Part shown: positions 1-5,230 of the stretch, piece by piece
Layout of the letters: each line of letters begins with the position of its first letter
Position numbering within the stretch: position 1 is the first letter of the stretch
Source: Campylobacterales bacterium
GTDB lineage: Bacteria > Campylobacterota > Campylobacteria > Campylobacterales > QNZT01
Length of the DNA stretch: 6,497 bases
Direction: 5' to 3'
Assembly (NCBI GenBank): GCA_027080605.1
Contig: JALWRO010000120.1
Location: 1-6,497 of the forward strand
Program-made: the position numbers and the translations under genes
Notes under the pieces: model-generated
The model's database searches: none
What the model saw: only the letters and a program-made list of their open reading frames with translations
Told to the model about the DNA's origin: nothing

Positions 1-21
1 GATTTGTCATTTTTTATTTTA

Positions 22-54
22 AATCCAACAAATCCAATAAATTTTTCTTACAAT
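22..54 (+). promoter_or_regulatory. Promoter P1 of the shared AATCCAA-repeat class
   Basis: The motif AATCCAACAAATCCAAT lies at 22-38, followed by exactly 10 bases and the -10 hexamer TACAAT at 49-54. The motif is two direct AATCCAA heptamers with 9-bp period. It spans the position where a -35 hexamer would sit (17-bp spacing would put CAACAA there), so there is no TTGACA-like box. The expected transcript start is near 61, giving a leader of about 23 bases before the lipoprotein ATG at 84. The same arrangement recurs five more times in the window, which is the main evidence that it is a promoter rather than chance. Confidence 0.72.
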
Positions 55-83
55 ATTATTTATATAAATGAAGGAGGCAAAAG

Positions 84-986
84 ATGCAACATAAAAAACT
101 ATACATTACCCTGGGACTATTCGCAGCGTTACTGGGAGGATGCGGTGTCAGTGATTCTAAAGCAGGAGGTTATAAAACAAACGGATCAAGTGCACGTCAA
201 AACAGTGATACGGTCAAACTTTCGGCAAACGGTCTGGTAAACTATATCTATGAAAACAAAAAATCCGTACTCAATGCCAGCGACTGTCCCAAACTGACAT
301 CTCATGACTGGAGCAATCTCTATTCTGATCTCATCGATACCTATGCACCGGCAGAACCTGTGATGAAAAGTATCGATGCTTGTCAACACGTCATGAGTAT
401 TTTGGAAACGACAAACTACCCGCTTGACCGTGCCGCACGTGCAGCCATAGAAGCAGGATGGCTGAACGGTGTCGTGGAAGCGTTTGACTATAGTGTAAAA
501 AACCCTCCCAAAAGAGAACATTTGACAGTGGAAAGATGTCATGAACTGTACGACGGTTTTACGCAGGCACAGTGGGCTCAGGAAGTGACAAAAGGAAGCA
601 ATATACCTTTGGCTACGGCATGCTACCAGACCTTTTACGGAGTTTTGGGACAGTCTTACATCGATCTCTACAATCAGGGGATGTATGATGGTCTTCAGGG
701 ATTGGAAAATCTCAGTGAACCGGAGGAGGACAACGGTTATCATGGAGGTGGCTCTTCCCAATATGTTACAGAAGAGCAAAGACATCAGCAAGATATGGCG
801 ATAGTAGAAAGTTTGACTGTAGAAGAGTGTGAAGAGATATTTCCGGGGTGGAGTGACTATGAGATGCAAATGGCGCAAATAGACTATCTGGATAAGGCGT
901 ACGATGCATCGATCAGTGAAGAGAAACGATGGGAAAATCAACTCTTTTTAGCGGTAATTCAACATTGTCGTGATTTGTTGTTTTAA
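84..986 (+). CDS. Predicted lipoprotein with three cysteine-pair modules, function unknown
   Basis: A 300-residue protein with a bacterial lipoprotein signal: basic start (MQHKK), hydrophobic core, and lipobox L-G-G-C with the lipidated cysteine at residue 20. A Gly/Ser/Asn-rich linker runs to about residue 60. The rest appears to be three mainly helical modules, each bracketed by two cysteines: C68/C100, C152/C180 and C249/C295. Modules 2 and 3 open almost identically (LTVERCHELY and LTVEECEEIF), and an acidic/Gly-rich spacer separates them at about 211-226. One disulfide per module in the periplasm is a reasonable inference. The start is supported by AAGGAGG at 71-77, six bases before ATG. 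It is the first unit of the AATCCAA-repeat promoter series; its stop codon TAA shares bases with the next copy (P2). It is visibly more G+C-rich than the 1.2-5.7 kb genes. I do not recognise the family. Confidence 0.85.
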   Translation: MQHKKLYITLGLFAALLGGCGVSDSKAGGYKTNGSSARQNSDTVKLSANGLVNYIYENKKSVLNASDCPKLTSHDWSNLYSDLIDTYAPAEPVMKSIDACQHVMSILETTNYPLDRAARAAIEAGWLNGVVEAFDYSVKNPPKREHLTVERCHELYDGFTQAQWAQEVTKGSNIPLATACYQTFYGVLGQSYIDLYNQGMYDGLQGLENLSEPEEDNGYHGGGSSQYVTEEQRHQQDMAIVESLTVEECEEIFPGWSDYEMQMAQIDYLDKAYDASISEEKRWENQLFLAVIQHCRDLLF

Positions 987-997
987 TCCAACAAATC
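972..997. repeat. Perfect 9-bp inverted repeat at gene end/P2
   Basis: GATTTGTTG at 972-980 and its exact reverse complement CAACAAATC at 989-997 are separated by 8 bases. The left arm encodes the last residues of the lipoprotein and the right arm is part of the P2 motif. A further GATTTGTTG lies at 1040-1048, and the window opens with GATTTGT (1-7) ahead of the P1 motif. No T-tract follows, so it is not a standard terminator. It could still form an RNA hairpin on read-through. Confidence 0.45.
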
Positions 998-1017
998 CAA
1001 AATAAAGCAGATAAAAT
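985..1017 (+). promoter_or_regulatory. Promoter P2 of the shared class, without an adjacent gene
   Basis: AATCCAACAAATCCAAA at 985-1001, then 10 bases, then TAAAAT at 1012-1017. Its first two bases are the last two of the lipoprotein stop codon. Unlike P1, P4, P5 and P6, no ribosome site and ATG follow within about 30 bases; the next credible start codon is 196 bases beyond the hexamer and has a nearer -10 of its own. P2 may drive a non-coding RNA or long leader, or may be left over from a lost gene. Confidence 0.55.
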
Positions 1018-1178
1018 TTCAATAGCAGCAGATTTTTTTGATTTGTTGTTATTCTTCATTCCACTCCTTAAGTTTTGGCTTGGCTTAACGGTCAAGCCGA
1101 AATAGTGCAGAGAATTGTATGCAAGTTGCAAGGGGAGTGTTTCATCTACCCTGTGTAGCTCAAAATGAAAAATCTTGG
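1018..1178. other. Intergenic stretch without a supported + strand gene
   Basis: This stretch between P2 and the promoter of the antitoxin gene has no + strand ORF with a ribosome site. It holds a third GATTTGTTG copy (1040-1048), a strong hairpin (1073-1102) and a 48-codon minus-strand ORF starting at 1059 that I judge doubtful. If P2 is active, its transcript (from about 1024) would cover this region. Confidence 0.5.
1073..1102. other. Strong hairpin, role unknown
   Basis: A 10-bp stem pairs 1073-1082 (TTTTGGCTTG) with 1093-1102 (CAAGCCGAAA), with one G.U pair on the + strand RNA and a 10-base loop. No T-run follows on either strand, so a factor-independent terminator is unlikely. It lies inside the transcript predicted from P2 and may be its structured element. 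Confidence 0.45.
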
Positions 1179-1184
1179 TATAAT
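1178..1184 (+). promoter_or_regulatory. Extended -10 promoter of the antitoxin-toxin pair
   Basis: TATAAT at 1179-1184 is preceded by TTGG (1175-1178), giving an extended -10 of the TGnTATAAT kind. No AATCCAA repeat is present. The start codon of the antitoxin-like gene is 29 bases beyond it. The pair therefore has different control from its neighbours. Confidence 0.55.
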
Positions 1185-1213
1185 CTTTTTGAAAAAAAGA
1201 TGGAGGAGTCTGG

Positions 1214-1432
1214 ATGCATAGTATAAGACTAGAGATAGAAGACAGTGTTTTTGAGAAAGTGATCTACTTTTTACAACACCTTCCTAAAAATGAGGTTAAA
1301 ATAGTAGAGGATATAAATAAAACAGGCTCTAAAAGTACTAAATCCGACTCAGATGTAAAGGCTTATTCTAATTACACGGCAAATCTTATCGAAGAGTGGA
1401 AAGAGAGTGAAGAGGATGAAATATGGAAATAA
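1214..1432 (+). CDS. Antitoxin-like small protein of a type II TA pair
   Basis: A 72-residue acidic protein. The N-terminus (residues 2-33) reads as a beta-strand plus helix (HSIRLEIEDSVFEKV...LPKNEVKIV), like small DNA-binding antitoxins. A Lys/Ser/Asp-rich middle leads to an acidic tail, LIEEWKESEEDEIWK, of the sort that wraps a cognate toxin. Ribosome site GGAGG at 1202-1206, seven bases before ATG. Its last ten bases overlap the ATG of a toxin remnant of PemK/MazF type, the usual antitoxin-first arrangement. In intact systems the antitoxin neutralises the mRNA-cleaving toxin and represses its own promoter. Here the reading frame is intact although the partner is broken. The antitoxin role rests mostly on size, composition and partner; the exact family is not identified. 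Confidence 0.65.
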   Translation: MHSIRLEIEDSVFEKVIYFLQHLPKNEVKIVEDINKTGSKSTKSDSDVKAYSNYTANLIEEWKESEEDEIWK

Positions 1433-1685
1433 CGGAGGGTGAAGTTGTTTTGTGTAAGTTTTATTTCAGTGACTTAAAAAAATCAAAAAACTCTATAGTG
1501 ATGAAGCATTGATCAATAATGACAATTTTATGGAAGGGGAATTTCCCGTACCTTCAAAGCTGATGGTCAGAAAAACTTTTGTAGTCTCAAAAGAGTCAAT
1601 CATAAAAAAATATGGTACCTTGAACCAGCCTTCATATAATAAATACCACGATATGTTCTGTACTTATTTTGGATGTAAAAGATAG
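1423..1685 (+). pseudogene. Degraded PemK/MazF-type toxin (internal deletion and frameshift)
   Basis: Reading from ATG 1423 gives MEITEGEVVLCKFYFSDLKKSKN, which fits the opening of PemK/MazF endoribonucleases (GDIVL..FPFSDL..SK.RP). The frame then leaves the family pattern after about 1491 and stops at TGA 1510-1512. A second frame, open from about 1491 to TAG 1683-1685, continues with LYSDEALINNDNFMEGEFP...SKLMVRKTFVVSKESIIKKYG, which fits the C-terminal half of such toxins. The two parts make about 87 codons against the usual 110-115, so some 25 codons, including the conserved Arg-Pro strand, appear lost together with a frame change at the A-rich stretch 1475-1490. The ribosome site AGAGG is at 1411-1415. 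The result should be inactive. Family placement is from memory of the motif pattern. Confidence 0.7.
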
Positions 1686-1712
1686 ACAAAATCCCACGAA
1701 TCTCTCTTAAAT

Positions 1713-1745
1713 AATCCAACAAATCCAATTTCAAAAAGTTATCAT
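1713..1745 (+). promoter_or_regulatory. Promoter P3 of the shared class
   Basis: AATCCAACAAATCCAAT at 1713-1729, 10 bases, then TATCAT at 1740-1745. It starts 27 bases after the toxin remnant. The leader is longer than in the other units: 51 bases from hexamer to ATG 1797, containing a small inverted repeat CAGTA-AAAAA-TACTG (1754-1768). A second hexamer, TACAAA at 1769-1774, would start transcription almost inside the ribosome site, so TATCAT is preferred. Confidence 0.72.
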
Positions 1746-1785
1746 ATTTTCAGCAGTAAAAAATACTGTACAAAATTTAATATGC

Positions 1786-1791
1786 AGGAGG
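1786..1791 (+). promoter_or_regulatory. Ribosome binding site deciding the start at 1797
   Basis: AGGAGG at 1786-1791 lies five bases before ATG 1797. The in-frame ATG at 1782 is upstream of and overlaps this site and has no ribosome site of its own, so translation should begin at 1797. Confidence 0.8.
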
Positions 1792-1796
1792 AAAAG

Positions 1797-2387
1797 ATGG
1801 GAAGTTTAGCAAAGTGTTTGTGTTGTGAACATTACAGAGTTCATGAAGGGTGTACGGTTTCATGTAGTGTACTTGGAAATGTACACATGAAAAGTACATG
1901 TTCGGATTTTGAACCAAACGATTATGCAGAGTGTTATATGAGTATGACAAATCATTGTGCACACTGTAAAAAAAAGTATTCTGATGGAACGGTGACATGT
2001 GCGTTGCACGGTGATATACCCTATAGAGAACGTTGTTATGATTTTGTGGAAGATTACGGCTGTGTTGAAAAGAAAAAAGGGTGTTTCTTGACAACCGCGA
2101 CCTGCCAGATTTTAGGTAAGGCGGATGATTGTGATGAGCTTGAAGCACTAAGATCTTTTCGCGATACTTATCTGCAAACGAGACATCCTGATATGATAGA
2201 AGAGTACTATCGACTCTCACCCAGGCTGGCGGATAAACTGAATTCTCATGAAGACAGAAAAAAGATAGCACAACTGTTGATGCAAAAGTACATTATTCAG
2301 TCCATTATTTTGATAGAACAAAAACGATATGAGGAAGCGATAGTCATATATCGTGAGATGGTGTGTTTTCTTGGGAAGAAAATATAG
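1797..2387 (+). CDS. Cysteine-rich CFI-box-CTERM domain protein
   Basis: A 196-residue protein with no signal peptide, probably cytoplasmic. Residues 7-38 and 54-83 are two copies of a four-cysteine module: C-x2-C, a gap of 10-12, C, 11 residues, C-x-D-F (C7/C10/C23/C35 and C54/C57/C68/C80; TVSC and TVTC align). They look like zinc knuckles, though the metal is inferred. From residue 96 follows the CFI-box pattern CFLTTATC, then DDCDELEALRSFRD, then an EEYYRLSPRLADKLN helix. This matches the C-terminal domain found in many otherwise unrelated bacterial proteins (CFI-box-CTERM), whose function is unknown to me. The tail to residue 196 is helical (QKRYEEAIVIYREM). Transcribed alone from P3, it ends 13 bases before the P4 motif. 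Domain recognition is good; biological role is unknown. Confidence 0.85.
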   Translation: MGSLAKCLCCEHYRVHEGCTVSCSVLGNVHMKSTCSDFEPNDYAECYMSMTNHCAHCKKKYSDGTVTCALHGDIPYRERCYDFVEDYGCVEKKKGCFLTTATCQILGKADDCDELEALRSFRDTYLQTRHPDMIEEYYRLSPRLADKLNSHEDRKKIAQLLMQKYIIQSIILIEQKRYEEAIVIYREMVCFLGKKI

Positions 2388-2400
2388 CTTTTTGGTGTTA

Positions 2401-2433
2401 AATCCAACAAATCCAATCTAAAACTCCTAAACT
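2401..2433 (+). promoter_or_regulatory. Promoter P4 of the shared class
   Basis: AATCCAACAAATCCAAT at 2401-2417, 10 bases, then TAAACT at 2428-2433. A better-looking TACAAT sits 11 bases further on (2439-2444), but it would start transcription at about 2451, inside the AAGGAGG ribosome site (2448-2454). The fixed 10-base spacing therefore favours TAAACT. Hexamer to ATG is 29 bases, as in P1. Confidence 0.68.
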
Positions 2434-2462
2434 GTCAATACAATAAAAAGGAGGTTTTAGAT

Positions 2463-3224
2463 ATGAAAGAGTGGATATTTTTAAGTTTAAGCAGGGCGTA
2501 CTGGGAATCGGCGAAAAACGGGTTCTCTTATATCTCAAGAGCAGGTTTTCTTTTGAAGCCGTTTGTATTGGTTATTGCCTTAGTGGATGCCGTGGTGCTG
2601 TATGCGGTGGGTTTGATTTTTCGTTTGTTGGTCGTTTTTGATTGGATAGGAAGCATTGTAGATGCTGTACGAGAAATGCTTCTCGGCACGATGGAGCGTT
2701 TGAGTTGGCAGGTGGATAACTCTTTTCTCTCATTTTTACTGAGTCCCGTGGCACTTGTATTGGTTGCACCGGTTTTTTTACTTTCGCTGTTCATACCGAA
2801 GTTTTCGAGTAATGTTGCCGTCAATTTTGTTGCGGATGAACTTTCCGGAATAATGGATGGAACGGGTTTGTTTCGTGAAATATATTGGATTATAAAGCGA
2901 TGTGTCAATAGACTTTTTGGTTATATTCTCAAAGTACCAATGTTCATGAAGCCTTTTGTAGCTGTTATTGCAACGGGATACTCTCTGGTTTTGATCATAG
3001 TAGGATTTCTCTTTTTTGTTCTTATACCACTGGATTGGTTTAGCCAACTGGTAGAAAAAAGCAGACAGCGTATACTCGATTTTGTACATAAGAGGAGCGG
3101 TGATATCGATCGAAGTTTGAGTGGATTTTTGATCAACCCGGTTCTTCTTACAGTACTCGCACCGGTATTTTTAGCGATTATTTTGGTGCCAAAGTTTACG
3201 TCGGTTGCAGATAGCGATACATAA
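2463..3224 (+). CDS. Inner-membrane protein built from two homologous halves
   Basis: A 253-residue hydrophobic protein with no cleavable signal. Residues 31-116 and 162-247 align without a gap at a constant offset of 131, with about 35 of 86 positions identical by eye. Shared landmarks are KPFV, the F/L-DW pair (D60W61, D191W192), D85/D216, P95/P226, APVFL and PKF. The similarity seems to run back to FSYI (21-24)/FGYI (152-155), so the whole protein is probably a duplication. Each half has a long hydrophobic segment (about 33-58; 164-189), an amphipathic basic helix (about 62-85; 193-216) and another hydrophobic segment ending in PKF (about 88-112; 219-243). Ribosome site AAGGAGG 2448-2454, eight bases before ATG. 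It is a single gene under P4, followed by a hairpin. I do not recognise the family; transport is only one possibility. Confidence 0.85.
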   Translation: MKEWIFLSLSRAYWESAKNGFSYISRAGFLLKPFVLVIALVDAVVLYAVGLIFRLLVVFDWIGSIVDAVREMLLGTMERLSWQVDNSFLSFLLSPVALVLVAPVFLLSLFIPKFSSNVAVNFVADELSGIMDGTGLFREIYWIIKRCVNRLFGYILKVPMFMKPFVAVIATGYSLVLIIVGFLFFVLIPLDWFSQLVEKSRQRILDFVHKRSGDIDRSLSGFLINPVLLTVLAPVFLAIILVPKFTSVADSDT

Positions 3225-3231
3225 TCTTCTC

Positions 3232-3256
3232 ACTCCCATTGCTTCGGTTTGGGAGT
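3232..3256 (+). terminator. Hairpin after the membrane protein, possible terminator
   Basis: ACTCCCA (3232-3238) pairs with TGGGAGT (3250-3256) seven bases after the stop codon. The loop contains CTTCGG, the stable C(UUCG)G tetraloop. The following bases are A-rich rather than a T-run, so this may be an atypical terminator or an mRNA 3'-end stabiliser. Confidence 0.45.
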
Positions 3257-3304
3257 ATAAAACAATCTAAGTACTGTGTTATAAATTTTTACTTTTAAAA
3301 GGGA

Positions 3305-3337
3305 AATCCAACTTTTCCAATTTGACAATAGTACAAT
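3305..3337 (+). promoter_or_regulatory. Promoter P5 of the shared class (variant second half-site)
   Basis: AATCCAACTTTTCCAAT at 3305-3321, then 10 bases and TACAAT at 3332-3337. The second heptamer is TTTCCAA in place of AATCCAA (AAA replaced by TTT), the only copy with changes inside the repeat. Spacing is conserved, and the hexamer-to-ATG distance is 30. It heads the only multi-gene unit. The separation from the preceding gene (80 bases) is the largest among copies that follow a gene. Confidence 0.68.
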
Positions 3338-3367
3338 TAACACAATAACTCAAAAGAGGAGAATGAT

Positions 3368-4003
3368 ATGAAAAAATTTATAACAGGTGCTCTTTGTTGT
3401 GTAACACTGCTGGCTTCCCAGCCATTGTGTGCCGGTAGCTCTATAGAAGATGCGTTAAAAGAGAGTGCAACTGGTTCAGTTGCGGCAAGATTTCGGGGAG
3501 GTTTCTTTTTTGGAGCAGGTTATCAGGGGAGAATAGGCGGTGAAGGAGATACAAAAATACAAGGGCTTTTACTGGAAGGTGGCGTGTATGCTCTTTTTAA
3601 TCCTGTTCAAAACTTTTTTGATATTGAAGTTGGTCTAAGCGGTAAATACAATACAGGGGCAAGCATTTCGTCAAGTGATTCAGGTAAACAAACTTATTAT
3701 GCCGGACTTAAACAAGCCACAGTATATGGTGGTTTGGTTTTTCGTTTTGGTGAAACGCAAAAGGCTCTTTCCGTCGGTGTATCTAAAGCGCTTTATATTG
3801 ACGAAGTACAAACAGATGATTTAAAGTCAGCCGGTATCGAAAAACACGATTTGGAAAACGGCTTGGGTACATACATAGAATACCAAAGCGGCACTCATGA
3901 TATCTATTTTGTCAGAGTTGAAATTGAGCAGATAGATGTTGTTTCAGAATTTGATACAAGTAAAGATACGGTCGGCAGTATTTTATTTGGTATGAAATAT
4001 TAG
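3368..4003 (+). CDS. Predicted eight-stranded outer-membrane beta-barrel protein
   Basis: A 211-residue protein with a Sec signal peptide (MKKFITGALCC...QPLCA, cleavage probably after A22). The mature part has eight alternating segments that read as transmembrane beta-strands, for example FRGGFFFGAGYQGRIGG, GLLLEGGVYALF, FDIEVGLSGKY, YYAGLKQATVYGGLVF and IYFVRVEIEQIDVV. It ends in SILFGMKY, with hydrophobic residues at -1, -3, -5 and -7 and a terminal Tyr, the outer-membrane insertion (beta) signal. Length and strand number suit a small OmpA/OmpX/OmpW-like barrel, without a clear family match. Ribosome site AGAGGAG 3355-3361, six bases before ATG. It is the first gene of a three-gene operon under P5. 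The next gene's ribosome site overlaps its stop codon, so the two should be co-translated. Confidence 0.82.
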   Translation: MKKFITGALCCVTLLASQPLCAGSSIEDALKESATGSVAARFRGGFFFGAGYQGRIGGEGDTKIQGLLLEGGVYALFNPVQNFFDIEVGLSGKYNTGASISSSDSGKQTYYAGLKQATVYGGLVFRFGETQKALSVGVSKALYIDEVQTDDLKSAGIEKHDLENGLGTYIEYQSGTHDIYFVRVEIEQIDVVSEFDTSKDTVGSILFGMKY

Positions 4004-4007
4004 GAGG
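4002..4007 (+). promoter_or_regulatory. Ribosome binding site overlapping a stop codon
   Basis: AGGAGG at 4002-4007 overlaps the TAG stop (4001-4003) of the barrel gene. It is two bases before ATG 4010 and five before ATG 4013. The latter spacing is more usual, so 4013 is chosen; the protein differs by one Met only. Confidence 0.7.
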
Positions 4008-4012
4008 GAATG

Positions 4013-5230
4013 ATGCATCATAAAAAAAGTCACTTTATATTGTGTATGATTTTATCAATCGTACCTTATACATTATTTGCATGGGATGACGGTGAAAAGC
4101 TTAACGACAACAGTTGTAAATTTGAAAAAGAGACAGGGTATAAGGGTGCATCATTTTATATCAAAGATAATGAGGGTTTTTTGATTGTTGATGGTGGTGA
4201 TCCAAGATACGGTACTATCTCAACTGTCTATAATGCACGAACTTGTAAAAAAGTGACAAGTGGAGACCCGGTCAAATCAGATTTCTCAGGACTGATGAAG
4301 AGAAGAGGATTTATTAAAACTGACATAAAGTCAAACAGAGCTGTAGATAGATCATTTCAACATAAAATTACTTTTTTAGAAAATAGCGATGAGATAATCG
4401 TAAGTATAGAGCCTGTCCCTGCTAGTGTGGCACAGGAGCTAAACAGACTAGTGGCTTCTATTTCAGATAAAAGTGCAAGCTCTTATATCTCTGTTTCCAA
4501 ACCTGCACAAGAGTTTCTTGGTTATGCATCTTTCTATTCGTTAGTTTTGGAAAAGATCGATAATCTGTCATCTACAGATATTAACTATGATTATGTTTCA
4601 AGTTTACTCGATAAACTCCGGACGGCAAATATAAATACAGATAGTGCCAGACATATCGTATTAGCCAAACAAGAAGAGATAAGAGAGATAACCAGGCTTA
4701 AAAGAGCTGAAGCACAAAGACAACAACAAATCCTGGCACAGAAAAAGAAAGAAGAAGCAGAAAGACTTTTTCCTGAACTTTTTATAGTGGAAAAGGTAAA
4801 TGCGTCAAGAGGTAAAAGTGAAGTTTTTACACTTAGCGGAGGTATTACAACCTTATCAAACTTTTCTGATTTAAGTGTAAGTACACAAAATGTCAATTTC
4901 ACTTTCAGGCTGCGTCCCAAAAATGTATCTGATTTAAAATATGAGAAATATGATGTGAAAGTTGAAATCATATACTCTTATGTGCAAAAACCGGATACAA
5001 AAAACAAATTTGTTTCTTTTTTGGAAATGTTGCGTCAAAAATATAGAATGATTGGTGGGAGATACTATGGTACGTTTCATTTAACTCGAAAAAATCATTA
5101 TACAGATACAATTAATGTCAATGTTGAAATAAATCCTTCAGTACAAGTGGGGGCTTTGGGTGCACATGTGAAACTAAAAAACACAGATATGAAAATTGAA
5201 ATTTTCCCACTGGAGATCTCTTATGAATAA
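4013..5230 (+). CDS. Secreted/periplasmic coiled-coil and beta-rich protein, unknown
   Basis: A 405-residue protein with a signal peptide (MHHKKSHFILCMILS...TLFA, cleavage probably after A23). An N-terminal part (about 24-135) contains C35 and C78, which could form a disulfide, and the segment FLIVDGGDPRYGTISTVYNARTC. A mixed middle part (about 136-205) follows. A charged Gln/Lys/Glu-rich helix (about 212-253, KQEEIREITRLKRAEAQRQQ onward) is a likely coiled coil. The C-terminal third (about 255-405) is beta-rich, with repeated alternating strands such as NVNFTFRLRP, VKVEIIYSYV and INVNVEINP, and a periplasmic or surface location is inferred. It is the middle gene of the P5 operon: nine bases after the barrel gene and overlapping the next gene by eight. 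A job together with the barrel is plausible, but no family is recognised. Confidence 0.82.
   Translation: MHHKKSHFILCMILSIVPYTLFAWDDGEKLNDNSCKFEKETGYKGASFYIKDNEGFLIVDGGDPRYGTISTVYNARTCKKVTSGDPVKSDFSGLMKRRGFIKTDIKSNRAVDRSFQHKITFLENSDEIIVSIEPVPASVAQELNRLVASISDKSASSYISVSKPAQEFLGYASFYSLVLEKIDNLSSTDINYDYVSSLLDKLRTANINTDSARHIVLAKQEEIREITRLKRAEAQRQQQILAQKKKEEAERLFPELFIVEKVNASRGKSEVFTLSGGITTLSNFSDLSVSTQNVNFTFRLRPKNVSDLKYEKYDVKVEIIYSYVQKPDTKNKFVSFLEMLRQKYRMIGGRYYGTFHLTRKNHYTDTINVNVEINPSVQVGALGAHVKLKNTDMKIEIFPLEISYE
5212..5215 (+). promoter_or_regulatory. Ribosome binding site deciding the start at 5223
   Basis: GGAG at 5212-5215, seven bases before ATG 5223. The longer in-frame start at 5196 has no ribosome site and would spoil the signal peptide, so 5223 is preferred. 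Confidence 0.7.

Noticed and set aside
1..22. Tail of an upstream gene ending at TAA 20-22
   Set aside because: Only six codons are visible, so it cannot be told from chance, although a stop codon running into the P1 motif would match the arrangement at P2.
186..941. Long minus-strand frame opposite the first lipoprotein gene
   Set aside because: The + strand frame has a ribosome site, lipobox and repeat structure; the opposite frame has no ribosome site and a composition typical of a shadow.
985..1048. Integron attC-like site (ATCCAAC matches RYYYAAC)
   Set aside because: No matching GTTRRRY partner or paired inner boxes are found at the motif copies, and the constant spacing to a -10 hexamer explains the repeat better.
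1119..1223. Short + strand ORF starting ATGCAAGTTGCA
   Set aside because: It has no ribosome site, runs through the antitoxin promoter and start codon, and encodes only about 35 residues of no recognisable pattern.
1777..2271. Minus-strand 164-codon frame opposite the CFI-box gene
   Set aside because: The + strand gene is supported by promoter, ribosome site and recognised domain; the reverse frame has no such support.
2439..2444. TACAAT as the -10 of P4
   Set aside because: The transcript would start inside the ribosome site, and the spacing breaks the 10-base rule seen in the other five copies.
3322..3327. TTGACA as a -35 box in P5
   Set aside because: It is only four bases from TACAAT, and no good -10 lies 16-18 bases downstream; the other copies have nothing similar.
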